Origin: CAYRYU01 sp964428355
Lineage (GTDB): Bacteria > Muiribacteriota > Ozemobacteria > Ozemobacterales > Ozemobacteraceae
Direction of reading: 5' to 3'
Assembly (NCBI GenBank): GCA_964428355.1
Contig: CAYRYU010000043.1
Coordinates: 1 to 57,614, forward strand
DNA: 57,614 nt
Made by a program: the position numbers and the translations under genes. Of this stretch, positions 13,894-22,428 are shown piece after piece. The stretch's first letter is position 1; each line of letters begins with the position of its first letter. Under the pieces are notes generated by a model. It was not told where the DNA came from. It worked only from the letters and a program-made list of their open reading frames with translations, and searched no databases.

Positions 13894-15759
13894 TCAGGCG
13901 AGAATCTGGCGGAGGGTCTCCTCGATCTTCTTCGCGGAAAGCCCGAAGGACTCGAGCAGAGCCTCAGGAGGGCCGGAGCGCGGCACCTTGTTGACCGCAA
14001 CGTGCTTCCAATCCCGGATCCAGCCGGCAAGGCCGGCCGCAACCGAGTCTCCAAGACCACCTTCGGGGGCGTGCTCCTCGAACACCGCGCATCGTCCCCC
14101 CGAAAGGTTGAGAGCCTCACGCAAAGCGTCAGCGGGGAAAGGCTTGAGACAGTAAAGATCAATCACCTGGACAGGTGCGCCCGGTCCAAGGGCGTCGACG
14201 GCCTTCAGGACTTCATGAAGAACGACGCCGGCCGAAATGACGGTCAACTTCGGGGCTTTTGCGGTCCGTGGGGTTTTGATGTTTCCAAGGGGGAAAGTCT
14301 CCTTCGGATTGTACAGAATCGGGGCCGCGGGGCGGGAAAGCCTCACGTATCCGGGGCCCGGGTGACCCGCGAGCTGGACAATGCAATGGTAGGCCGAAAC
14401 GGCATCGGAAGGGTAGAGGACCGCTCCATTGGGCAGGGTTCGGAAAGCCGCCAGGTCTTCGAGGGCCATCTGGGAGGGGCCATCCTCCCCGATCGAGATT
14501 CCCGCATGGGTTCCGAGGAATTTAACCGGCAACCCGGAGAGGGCGGCCATTCGGATCTGATCGAAAGCCCTGGCCAGGAATGCCCCGAAGGTGCAGGCGA
14601 AGGGAATGGCGCCTCTTGAAGCCAGTCCGGCTGCCGTTCCCGCCATGTTCTGTTCGGCGATGAAACATTCCAGGAACCGACCCGGGAATTCCTTTCCGAA
14701 CTTCTCGGTGTAGGTGGAATTCTGGGTGTCTCCATCGATAACCCAGATTCTTGGATCCGCCGTTCCAAGGGCGATCAGGGCATCCCCGACAGCTGCCCGG
14801 GTCGCGACTTTCGAAGTGGGATCATAGGGTGGGGGGGCGACTGGGCCCAGGAGCGGGCCGGTGGGAGGTGTTTCCACGGGGCCTGTAGGTTTGGGAATGG
14901 CGGGGATGGGAGGAGATTTCATGAGGTCCCCGGAAACGTCCAGGATTGCCTGGTCGAGTTCGGGGCCTTTCTTGAGGGGTTTTCCGTGCCAGCTTTCGCG
15001 GTCGGAGATGAGCTTGACACCGTTCCCCTTGAAGGTTTTCGCCAGCAGGCAAACCGGTTTGTTTTTCACGCGCAGGGCTCGGGGGAAAACCGTGAGGAGT
15101 TCTTCGACATCGTGGCCGTTCTCGACGACGAAGGCTTCCCACCCGAAAGCTTCCACCTTCTTGGCGTAGGCGAACATGTCGTGACCATGCATGGTTTCGC
15201 GGCTCTGCCCAAGGCGGTTAACATCGACGACGGCGATCAGGTTGGAGATTCTCATGTGGGAGGCGAGTGCGAAGGCTTCCCAGACAGAACCCTCTGCCAT
15301 CTCCCCGTCTCCCATCAGGACGAAGGTGCGTCCGTCCGATTTGAGGACCCGTGACTGGTGGAGGGCGATTCCGAGGCCGACGCTCAAACCCTGGCCGAGG
15401 GAGCCGGTGGCCACGTCAACGAACGGAAGGATTGGCATGGGATGACCTTCGATGGGGGAGTTCATGGTCCGGAGGTCCATCAGGTCGGCTTCCTTCAGGA
15501 AGCCCGCTTCCGCCCAAGCAGCGTAAAGGGCCGGAGCGGCGTGTCCTTTGGACATCACCAGCCGGTCGTTGGCGTGGGAACCCGGTTGGGCGGGATCGTA
15601 TCTCATCGCCTGGAAGAAGATGACCGAAAGAAGCTCGGCACAGGAACAACAGGAGGACGGGTGGCCCGACCCAGCCTGACTTGTGGATTTCAAAGAAAGG
15701 ACCCGGATCCTTGCTGCCCGATGCTTGAGCTCCTTGAGTATGGACGCGCTTTTCGTCAT
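13894..15759 (-). CDS. tkt: transketolase
   Basis: A 621-residue thiamine-diphosphate enzyme that moves two-carbon units between sugar phosphates in the pentose phosphate pathway. The N-terminal domain has GHPSSCCSCAE, SKGHAAPALYAAW and the ThDP/Mg motif MGDGEMAEGSVWEA (around 150-163). A long proline-rich linker (about 290-320) joins it to the pyrimidine and C-terminal domains, including EDGPSQMALEDLAAFR. The length and linker match the compact, animal-like transketolase type more than the 660-residue E. coli form. GGGAGAA precedes ATG 15759 and a terminator follows the stop. It appears monocistronic. Confidence 0.93.
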   Translation of the reverse strand: MTKSASILKELKHRAARIRVLSLKSTSQAGSGHPSSCCSCAELLSVIFFQAMRYDPAQPGSHANDRLVMSKGHAAPALYAAWAEAGFLKEADLMDLRTMNSPIEGHPMPILPFVDVATGSLGQGLSVGLGIALHQSRVLKSDGRTFVLMGDGEMAEGSVWEAFALASHMRISNLIAVVDVNRLGQSRETMHGHDMFAYAKKVEAFGWEAFVVENGHDVEELLTVFPRALRVKNKPVCLLAKTFKGNGVKLISDRESWHGKPLKKGPELDQAILDVSGDLMKSPPIPAIPKPTGPVETPPTGPLLGPVAPPPYDPTSKVATRAAVGDALIALGTADPRIWVIDGDTQNSTYTEKFGKEFPGRFLECFIAEQNMAGTAAGLASRGAIPFACTFGAFLARAFDQIRMAALSGLPVKFLGTHAGISIGEDGPSQMALEDLAAFRTLPNGAVLYPSDAVSAYHCIVQLAGHPGPGYVRLSRPAAPILYNPKETFPLGNIKTPRTAKAPKLTVISAGVVLHEVLKAVDALGPGAPVQVIDLYCLKPFPADALREALNLSGGRCAVFEEHAPEGGLGDSVAAGLAGWIRDWKHVAVNKVPRSGPPEALLESFGLSAKKIEETLRQILA

Positions 15760-15815
15760 GGAAATTCTCCCGGTCTGCCAATGAATTTGGGGCGGTCTCC
15801 CCGTATTGGGTTCTC

Positions 15816-15824
15816 ATGATATCA
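15816..15824 (-). promoter_or_regulatory. possible tkt extended -10
   Basis: On the minus strand TGA TATCAT (the hexamer is 15816-15821) lies 56 bases upstream of the tkt start. The -35 region is poor. Confidence 0.35.
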
Positions 15825-15845
15825 CTTGGCGCGGGGAAAGGAAAC

Positions 15846-16658
15846 TCAGCCGGATGGGGTTGCCTTCTGGGTAGCCCTAGATTTCACCGGGGTTTCTTCG
15901 AATGTGGTGATCGCTTCCCCGTTGAACGAAACCAGGAACGGTTTGAGGGAATCGGGGCAGACAAGGATTTCAGGAATTTTGGGAAGAAGATAGGAAACGA
16001 CCATCAAGGCGATCGAGAGTAAAAGCGAGGAAACCAGAGTTTCTTCGAACGGCTTGAAGTCGATGACGAGATGCACTCCTGACCAGGCGAACAACGCGGT
16101 GGGGAAAACCCGCAGCATGGTTCCGGCGAGAGACCAGAATAATATCTCTCCTTTCGGGGCGGTCTTTTCGACAAGATAAGAAAGTCCCGCGTCGATGGTT
16201 CTCTGGGGGAAAAGAATGTAGAGGCGGGGCCAGAATGCCATCGACCCTGGAAGGGGTTTTCCGGTCCGGAGGAGCACCGCCTGGGGGTCGTCGATTGCGC
16301 CGGAAAAACCTTTGCGACCACACAAGCCCAGCACCGACCATGTGCCGAAAACCTGGGCCGAGACCACAATGAGAAAGGCTCCCGCGGCACCGAGCAAAAC
16401 CATGAGGGGAAGGAAAACCAGGATGGTAGGGACTCCCACGAGAAAGGCGATACACGAAAGAGGGATCGCCGAAAGGACCACCTGAGGCAGGATCCCTTGT
16501 CCGAAAACCGAATAGCTCGTGAAAAGGGCCTTCCAGTCAGCGGCTCCCGGAACCGAACCAGTGTTATGGAAGATCCCCACGCAGAGTGCGGCGAGCCCGA
16601 TGAGCCCGAAAATGCAGCTCAGGGCACGGATTTTTTGTTGTACCAGGAAGTTCCACAT
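15846..16658 (-). CDS. polytopic membrane protein of unknown function
   Basis: A 270-residue protein with about five or six hydrophobic helices, among them residues 12-30, 57-75, 78-108, 175-200 and 210-225. The loop between them contains a CGRKGFSGAIDDPQAVLL segment. I recognise no transporter or enzyme motif. The ATG at 16658 has no clear ribosome site, so the start could differ. It sits 86 bases upstream of tkt and is divergent from the STAS gene. Compositional bias matches its neighbours. Function is unknown. Confidence 0.65.
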   Translation of the reverse strand: MWNFLVQQKIRALSCIFGLIGLAALCVGIFHNTGSVPGAADWKALFTSYSVFGQGILPQVVLSAIPLSCIAFLVGVPTILVFLPLMVLLGAAGAFLIVVSAQVFGTWSVLGLCGRKGFSGAIDDPQAVLLRTGKPLPGSMAFWPRLYILFPQRTIDAGLSYLVEKTAPKGEILFWSLAGTMLRVFPTALFAWSGVHLVIDFKPFEETLVSSLLLSIALMVVSYLLPKIPEILVCPDSLKPFLVSFNGEAITTFEETPVKSRATQKATPSG

Positions 16659-16835
16659 GTTGTCGATGCGAGAAAGTAATCATTCTCGAGGGAAACGCAA
16701 GGGTTTTTTTCACCTTCCCTCAGCTGATCCCGAGGGCCATTTTCAGGGATCAAAGGTCGGAAGAAATTGAGATTGTTAGACAGGTGATTTTGTGGTAAGG
16801 TGAACCACGCGATTTTTTCGGGAAGAAAATAGTTC

Positions 16836-16865
16836 TTGGCATCCGTTTTTAACATCTGATAAGAT
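16836..16865 (+). promoter_or_regulatory. promoter of the STAS-diguanylate cyclase operon
   Basis: TTGGCA (16836-16841) and TAAGAT (16860-16865) are 18 bases apart, and TGA directly before TAAGAT makes it an extended -10. Transcription would start about 25 bases before the ATG at 16898. Confidence 0.65.
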
Positions 16866-16897
16866 GAGATGACATTTCGGGGGTCACGAGATCCGTT

Positions 16898-17251
16898 ATG
16901 GCAGAAGAATTTTCTCTGGTTCACCAGGTCGACGGGCCGGTGCTTATCATTCGGACAAAAGGCTATCTGAATGATCTAGGAGCGGAACAGGTCGATACGA
17001 TCTGCTCCGAACATCTGGGCAAGAGTATCAAGAAGATCGTCATCAATCTCGATCAGTCCCCCCTTATCAACAGCATCGGAATTTCGATCTTGATCGGAGT
17101 GATCGAAGCCATCGAGGAGGCCGGAGGAGCACTTGCCTTCACCAACCTCACCCCCACCAATCGGAAGACATTCGAAATGATGGGCCTGCTGCAGTTCGCC
17201 AAAGCCTTTGATGCCGAAGCCGAAGCGGTGAACCTCTTCAAAGCCGGTTAG
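16898..17251 (+). CDS. STAS-domain anti-sigma factor antagonist-like protein
   Basis: A 117-residue single-domain STAS protein. Such proteins act in partner switches: unphosphorylated they bind a kinase/anti-sigma factor, and a PP2C phosphatase reactivates them. The helix-capping motif INSIGIS (57-63) places Ser59 where SpoIIAA and RsbV are phosphorylated. It lies eight bases before a diguanylate cyclase gene, so the two are co-transcribed. Two membrane PP2C phosphatases are encoded elsewhere in the window (19677-22340 and 46600-49614). No HATPase anti-sigma kinase is in the window, so the cognate partner is unknown. Start is ATG 16898, ribosome site weak. Confidence 0.85.
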   Translation: MAEEFSLVHQVDGPVLIIRTKGYLNDLGAEQVDTICSEHLGKSIKKIVINLDQSPLINSIGISILIGVIEAIEEAGGALAFTNLTPTNRKTFEMMGLLQFAKAFDAEAEAVNLFKAG

Positions 17252-17259
17252 GCAGGTCC

Positions 17260-18846
17260 ATGGCCGACGAAAGTCTCAACTCCGAACAATCGTTCCAGCA
17301 ACAGGTTCTCAGGTATGAGTATGTGCTCAAAGCCCTGAGTGATATTGGTGAAGAGCTTTGTCGGGTCACAAGTTTCGAAGCCCAGCTGAAATCCCTTCTC
17401 CACCTCCTCATGGGAACACTCGGGGTCAGCAAGGGTGGGATCTTCCTCTTCGACGGTCCAACCGCTGCCCTGTCGCTGAAGTGCTCCTGGAAACTTTCGA
17501 AGAAATCGATCGAGTTCAAGCTTTCCCGCGAGGAGATCGATTCCCTCGAAAAGATCAGCGAGGCGATCACTTTTTCCATCCCCGAATTCACGTTCCTCAA
17601 GGAATTTTCGAAAACCCTCGAAGATGATGATCTCAACAGCGTTTCAGTGCTCAAGGTCAGGGAAAAGCTGATCGGCCTCCTGGTGGTCGGTCAGAAACTC
17701 AAGAAGACCCCGTTCACGGAAAAGGAAGTCAGCTTCCTTACGACCCTTTCTCGCAACATCTCGGTCGCGATCAACAACTTTCTTCTCCTCTCCGAATTGA
17801 GGGAAACGAACAAACGCCTCGATGAAAAGATCCAGGAAGTCAGCATCCTTTATCAAGCCACCCAGATGATCGCCTCGGAGCTCCAGCTTCAGACCCTGCT
17901 CGACATGGCCATGAACGCGACATCCGAGATTTCCGAGGTGACCCGCGGTACCATATGGCTTTACGATGAGGAAAACGAGCGGTTCAACCTTCGGAGCCAC
18001 CTCGGCGATTCCCAGAAGCTACCCGAGATTCTTTCGATGAAGGATTCGGATGTCTGCCAGAAGATCCTTCAGGCAAAGGAACCGATCATCAGGCAGTCGA
18101 CGCCCGAACCGGCCAAGGAAGGGGTTCCCTTGTTCGATGAGACCCTCTTCGGCCTTTCCTTCATCATCGTTCCGATCATTCACCAGGGGGAATTCCTGGG
18201 CCTGATGCACCTTTGCGAAAAGATCTCCGGAGCGTCCTTCTCCGACCGCGACCAGAGGCTGATCAAGGTTTTCGCTGTCCAGCTCGGTGCGGCGGTGAAA
18301 AACGCGAAGCTGTACGAGCAAGCCATCACCGACGGGATGACTCATCTTTACCTTCACAGGTATTTCAAACAGCGCCTGTTCGATGAACTGAAGCGGGCGG
18401 CGCGCTTCAAGCGGTTCCTGGCCCTGATCATGATCGACATCGACCATTTCAAGCGGTTGAACGACAGTTACGGACACCAGGTCGGGGACGAGGTCCTAAA
18501 AAGGGTTGCCGCCATCATGCGGAAAGCCATCCGTACCCACGATCTCCCCGTCCGCTATGGGGGGGAAGAATTCGCCCTGGTTCTTCCCGAAACCGACCTG
18601 GTCGGAGCGGTTGCGGTTGCGGAAAGGGTACGGCGTTCGATCGAGAGCGAGTACATCGAGATTTCCGGGAAGGTCATCAAAATCACGGCCAGTTGCGGAG
18701 TCTCGGTTTTCCCTGACTCGGCTTCCGACATGGATTCGCTTATCAGTGCTGCCGATCAGGCTCTTTACTTCAGCAAGGAGCACGGGCGGAACAAGGTTTC
18801 CATGGCTCCCCCGATGGAAATTCCTCCCACCCCCCCCACTGGCTGA
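17260..18846 (+). CDS. diguanylate cyclase with two GAF domains
   Basis: A 528-residue cytoplasmic protein that should make cyclic di-GMP from two GTP. Two GAF sensor regions (about 25-180 and 200-350) are joined by a helical segment near 175-200 and followed by a GGDEF domain (about 355-515). The active site GGEEF is at 434-438, and an RTHD (425-428) five residues before it is an intact RxxD inhibitory site, so product feedback is expected. MIDIDHFKRLNDSYGHQVGDE is the typical metal/GTP core. It is the second gene of the STAS operon. No transmembrane segment is visible, so the signal is presumably intracellular. Confidence 0.93.
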   Translation: MADESLNSEQSFQQQVLRYEYVLKALSDIGEELCRVTSFEAQLKSLLHLLMGTLGVSKGGIFLFDGPTAALSLKCSWKLSKKSIEFKLSREEIDSLEKISEAITFSIPEFTFLKEFSKTLEDDDLNSVSVLKVREKLIGLLVVGQKLKKTPFTEKEVSFLTTLSRNISVAINNFLLLSELRETNKRLDEKIQEVSILYQATQMIASELQLQTLLDMAMNATSEISEVTRGTIWLYDEENERFNLRSHLGDSQKLPEILSMKDSDVCQKILQAKEPIIRQSTPEPAKEGVPLFDETLFGLSFIIVPIIHQGEFLGLMHLCEKISGASFSDRDQRLIKVFAVQLGAAVKNAKLYEQAITDGMTHLYLHRYFKQRLFDELKRAARFKRFLALIMIDIDHFKRLNDSYGHQVGDEVLKRVAAIMRKAIRTHDLPVRYGGEEFALVLPETDLVGAVAVAERVRRSIESEYIEISGKVIKITASCGVSVFPDSASDMDSLISAADQALYFSKEHGRNKVSMAPPMEIPPTPPTG

Positions 18847-18861
18847 CACACCCGGGGAACA

Positions 18862-18973
18862 CCACAAAGTCACAAAGGTCACGAAGAGCACAAAGTGGAC
18901 CGGTTTTGGCGGCGCCAGGGGATGGTTTTCCGCTTTTTCCCAAGGGACTTCGTGTCCTTGGTGCCTTTGTGGT
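18862..18973. repeat. dispersed palindromic intergenic repeat, copy R2
   Basis: The left arm has ACCACAAAG and GTCACGAAG and the right arm has CTTCGTGTCC and GCCTTTGTGGTGA, near-complementary around a centre of about 50 bases. It shares arms with R1 (1262-1350). It lies between the diguanylate cyclase and the converging methyltransferase gene and may end transcription of both. Confidence 0.75.
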
Positions 18974-19011
18974 GACTCTATGGGGTGACTCTGGTCGGTG
19001 TTTCCGGCTGG

Positions 19012-19680
19012 TCAGGCGGGTTTGGGGGGATCGGGAAGTTTGGAGAGGAGCATGATCTTGCTTCGTTGCGGGGTGAGCTCGTTCTTCCGGATCTCCCAGC
19101 CCCCGGCCGGAAGGGCCTGGAGTTCGGTCTCGTTGTAAGGGCGGGCGACCATCCCCTTCTTGGAACCACCGGTGAAAACGAGGGTTCCATCGTCACAGTG
19201 AACCGCCTGGGGGTCGCTCATGCCCTTTTGGAAAGTATCCATAGTACATAAAAGGATTCCCCCTGGTTTCAATACGCGCCGGGCCTCATCGAGGGAAACC
19301 CTGAACCCGTCAGCATCAAGGTGGTCGAAGATGTGGTGTCCCAGGATCCCGTCGAAACAGCCGTCCGGGAAGGGAAGCGCGCGGGCGTCCCCGACGATGG
19401 AGAAAGCCCGAACCTCCTCCTCGAAAAGGTTGTTGGAAAGAACCGCGATCGCCTGGGGGGAAAGGTCGAGCCCGATCGCCCGGAAGCCGATCCGGCTGAG
19501 GTAAATCGTGTTCCTTCCTTCTCCACAACCCAGGTCCAATAGGAGACCGTTGCGGGGGACGAAGGGGATCATCTGCTGGATGAGCTTCCCAGAAGGGGCG
19601 ATCATCCCGTGATGTTTCAGGAATCTCGCCCAGAGACGGTTCCAGTAGCCCCGGGCGGAGTTTTCGGTTTTGAGGTTCAT
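19012..19680 (-). CDS. class I SAM-dependent methyltransferase
   Basis: A 222-residue methyltransferase with motif I LLDLGCGEGRN (about 43-53), an acidic motif II end at IGLDLSP and a DARALPFPDGCFDGILGHH segment, as in the methyltransf_11/UbiE-like fold. The substrate is not evident. The ATG at 19680 overlaps the stop of the PP2C phosphatase gene by four bases (ATGA), so the two are translationally coupled. That may link it to the phosphatase-controlled response, or may be incidental. Confidence 0.85.
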   Translation of the reverse strand: MNLKTENSARGYWNRLWARFLKHHGMIAPSGKLIQQMIPFVPRNGLLLDLGCGEGRNTIYLSRIGFRAIGLDLSPQAIAVLSNNLFEEEVRAFSIVGDARALPFPDGCFDGILGHHIFDHLDADGFRVSLDEARRVLKPGGILLCTMDTFQKGMSDPQAVHCDDGTLVFTGGSKKGMVARPYNETELQALPAGGWEIRKNELTPQRSKIMLLSKLPDPPKPA

Positions 19681-22340
19681 TTCTTCCTCCCCAGGAACTC
19701 GACGGTGACAAGCGTGATGTCATCATGCTGGGGCGCGTCTGCTGCGAAACCGGTTACGTCCTCGAGAAGGTCTTCGGCCGGGGCAAGGCCCCGTGGACGG
19801 CTCAGGAACCGCTTCAGCCGGCCCATTTCATACTCCTCCCCATCGGGATTGCGCGCTTCGGTCACTCCGTCAGTGAAAATCACAAGCAGGTCGCCCCTGT
19901 TCAGGGTGAATTCGGTCTGGGAATACCGGTGGTCAAGAATTCCCATCGGGATCTCCGGCAGGGCTTTCTCATGAATCGCGAGTTCGACTCCCTTTCCCGA
20001 AACCACGATCGCGGGAAGGTGTCCCGCACAACCCAGGGCGACTTTCCCGGTCTCAGAATCGATTATAACGTACATGGCCGTGATAAATCGATCACTGGTG
20101 ATATTTTTCTGGAGTATGACGTTCGCCCTGGTCAGAACTTCCCCCGCATCCATCGAACTCAGGTCCAGGGTGGAAAGCGTGGTCTTGAAAACCGTCATTA
20201 TCATCGCCGCGGGGACATTCTTTCCGGAGGCATCCGCGACCAGGATCGCAAGGCGCCGGTCGTCGAGGGGGAAAAAATCGTAGAAATCCCCTCCGACTTC
20301 AGCCGCCGGTTTCCATGCCCTGCTGATCCGAAGGCCGGGGAAATCGGGAAATGCCTTGGGAAGCAGGTTTTCCTGAATCTCGCCCGCCATCTGGAGGTGG
20401 TAGCGGAGCCTGGTTTTCTCCTCTTTTTCCTCCAACAGGCCCGCGGTTTCAACAGCGATCGCCACCAGGCTCGACATGATCTGGATGAAATAGACGTCCT
20501 GTCCGCTGAGGAATGTGGAGGGCGACTGGAAATAGACGAAGAGCATTCCGATGGCTCCCGAGTTTCCGGGGTCGTCCCCGTCGGAATCGGGTGTGTTGCT
20601 GCGAAGCGCTTCACAGTAGAGGCACCCTCCGAGGCCCTGCTCGAACTTCCGGTTCCGGAGGACGGGGTTCTCCAGAATCGGGCTTACCCGGAACGCAGGC
20701 TGGAAGAAGCTCTTTTCCTCGTATGATGACCCGAAACCCAGTTGGTTCTCGAAGTACCAGCCCGAGAGGGGTTCGCTCAACCCGATTCGTTCCGGTTGCG
20801 TACTCGAACCGTCCTCCGACCACCCCGTGGAGGAGCAGTAGGCGCTGAACTCCGGGCTTCCACGGAACCGCTCGTTGAACTGTGGATCCCCAAGCCGTTC
20901 CAGGAACTCCCCTCCCTTGGAACCGGAACGCCGCATCACCTTCACCAGGTCGATCTGGGGACAGTTCTCCACGAGCTGGTTGAGAATGTCGTTGATGGTC
21001 TTCTCGAGCCGGTTAAGGGATTCCTGGGGACTTTCCGAGGAAGTCATGACAAGGGTCCGGTTGATCTTGTCGAACTCCAGGATCGTCTTGAGATATCCCA
21101 TCTGGAGCATCCCCTGCGTTTTGAGCATTCCCGCCATCTTGTGGAATGCCTCCCCGATGGAATCGATTTCCGGAATCCTTGTCTGGGGGAGGACTTCGAA
21201 CTCCTCACCGAACTGGTAACCCTTGACAGCCCGGAGAAGGCGGCCGAGAGGTTTTCCCACCGTCCTGGGGAAGAAGAAAAGCAGGTAAAGCCCGCCGATC
21301 AGCGAGAGGGTGAGGATCACGATGGAATAGCGGAAGTAGGCTCTGGTCCGGCTCATTAGCGTTGCCGAACTCGTTGAGATTTTCATCCAGAAGAAAACGG
21401 ATTCGGTGTGGACCATCGCGAGACCCTTGACTCGGATCTTTTCAACCTCTTCCCATAACCCCGAAACGAGGTCGTCGATCTCGAGGCGCTCGCTGTCCAC
21501 CCTCTCGAGTTCGTCCCCAAGAGTCTGGAGCGAACCCCTGAAGTCCTGGATCCGCTTCCGGATTCCCGTCAGGATCCGTGTGTGGACTGGTGTTTTAGAG
21601 TCGTCGAGGGATTTTTCGAGCAGGAACACGACGGCCTGGAGACGCTTCAGGATGCGGTTCAGGAGGGAAGCACGTTCGGAAGCCTTCGCCCCGGACACGG
21701 GGTACAGCCGGCGTTGGGCGATGTAGAGGGAAACGTCGCCGTTTGCGATCAAAAGGTCCTTTTCGATGCGGGATATCTTCGACATGAGGGCGGAGGTTGT
21801 TGCCAGGCCCGAGCGGAACTCGGGCTCCCGCAGCGCGTTGGAGAAATCCTCCATCATCCTCGTGAACCCTTCGGTCAGTTCGGTCGCCTTCTTGGCAAGC
21901 ATTTCGGCACCCTGGGAGTGCTTCTGCCGCTCCCGGGAGGTCAAAACCATCCGCTGGGAGATCGTCCGTTCCAGGACCTGGAGCTGTCTCGAGTAGCTTC
22001 CCAGGACCGACTCGATTTCCAGAAGCCGGGTCCTTTCGGCCGGAAGGATGACAAGCTTTCCCAACTCCCCGGTTATCTCGTTTATCTTCTCCCACTTTCC
22101 TTCGGGGAGCAAAGGGCCGGAAAAACTTTCGTTCAGGACGTTGCCCCGGATCTCATCCCCCGCGTCGGTCCAGTAGTCCTCGAGCCGTTCGTAGAGGCTG
22201 GCAATGTTCAGGTTGGGGGAAAGGTCATCGGCTACGAAGCGGTCCGAGGAACGGAAGAAGATGGTGGTGAGCCCGAAGAAAAGCATGATCACGGCAAGAC
22301 CCAGGGAAATACCCAGGAAAAGCCTGCGTTGAAGCGTCAT
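19677..22340 (-). CDS. membrane sensor PP2C (SpoIIE/RsbU-type) serine phosphatase
   Basis: An 887-residue protein with an N-terminal helix (about 9-28), a mainly helical exported sensor region and a second helix near 335-357 (SLIGGLYLLFFF). A HAMP-like segment and a GAF-like region (about 480-640) lie before a C-terminal SpoIIE/PP2C domain. The phosphatase metal site is seen in GGDFYDFF and VADASGKNVPAAMI, with FTDGVTEARN later. These enzymes dephosphorylate a STAS protein to switch on a sigma factor or other output. It overlaps the methyltransferase gene by four bases. The likely target is the STAS protein at 16898-17251, but this is inference from proximity. Confidence 0.88.
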   Translation of the reverse strand: MTLQRRLFLGISLGLAVIMLFFGLTTIFFRSSDRFVADDLSPNLNIASLYERLEDYWTDAGDEIRGNVLNESFSGPLLPEGKWEKINEITGELGKLVILPAERTRLLEIESVLGSYSRQLQVLERTISQRMVLTSRERQKHSQGAEMLAKKATELTEGFTRMMEDFSNALREPEFRSGLATTSALMSKISRIEKDLLIANGDVSLYIAQRRLYPVSGAKASERASLLNRILKRLQAVVFLLEKSLDDSKTPVHTRILTGIRKRIQDFRGSLQTLGDELERVDSERLEIDDLVSGLWEEVEKIRVKGLAMVHTESVFFWMKISTSSATLMSRTRAYFRYSIVILTLSLIGGLYLLFFFPRTVGKPLGRLLRAVKGYQFGEEFEVLPQTRIPEIDSIGEAFHKMAGMLKTQGMLQMGYLKTILEFDKINRTLVMTSSESPQESLNRLEKTINDILNQLVENCPQIDLVKVMRRSGSKGGEFLERLGDPQFNERFRGSPEFSAYCSSTGWSEDGSSTQPERIGLSEPLSGWYFENQLGFGSSYEEKSFFQPAFRVSPILENPVLRNRKFEQGLGGCLYCEALRSNTPDSDGDDPGNSGAIGMLFVYFQSPSTFLSGQDVYFIQIMSSLVAIAVETAGLLEEKEEKTRLRYHLQMAGEIQENLLPKAFPDFPGLRISRAWKPAAEVGGDFYDFFPLDDRRLAILVADASGKNVPAAMIMTVFKTTLSTLDLSSMDAGEVLTRANVILQKNITSDRFITAMYVIIDSETGKVALGCAGHLPAIVVSGKGVELAIHEKALPEIPMGILDHRYSQTEFTLNRGDLLVIFTDGVTEARNPDGEEYEMGRLKRFLSRPRGLAPAEDLLEDVTGFAADAPQHDDITLVTVEFLGRKK

Positions 22341-22399
22341 TTCAACGGGGCTTCATCCCCGCTTGACCACATGCGGGAAACCAGGATTCGGACTTCGCG

Positions 22400-22426
22400 A
22401 CTTTGGTGCCTTCGTGGTGGTTCCCC
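22400..22426. repeat. single arm of the dispersed intergenic repeat (R3)
   Basis: CTTTGGTGCCTTCGTGGTGGTTC lies between the PP2C phosphatase and ychF. It matches one arm of copies R1 and R2, and no matching second arm is visible. Confidence 0.5.
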
Positions 22427-22428
22427 AG

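Noticed and set aside
19677..22340. A histidine kinase based on HAMP-like architecture
   Set aside because: No H-box or HATPase domain; the C-terminus has the SpoIIE/PP2C metal motifs.
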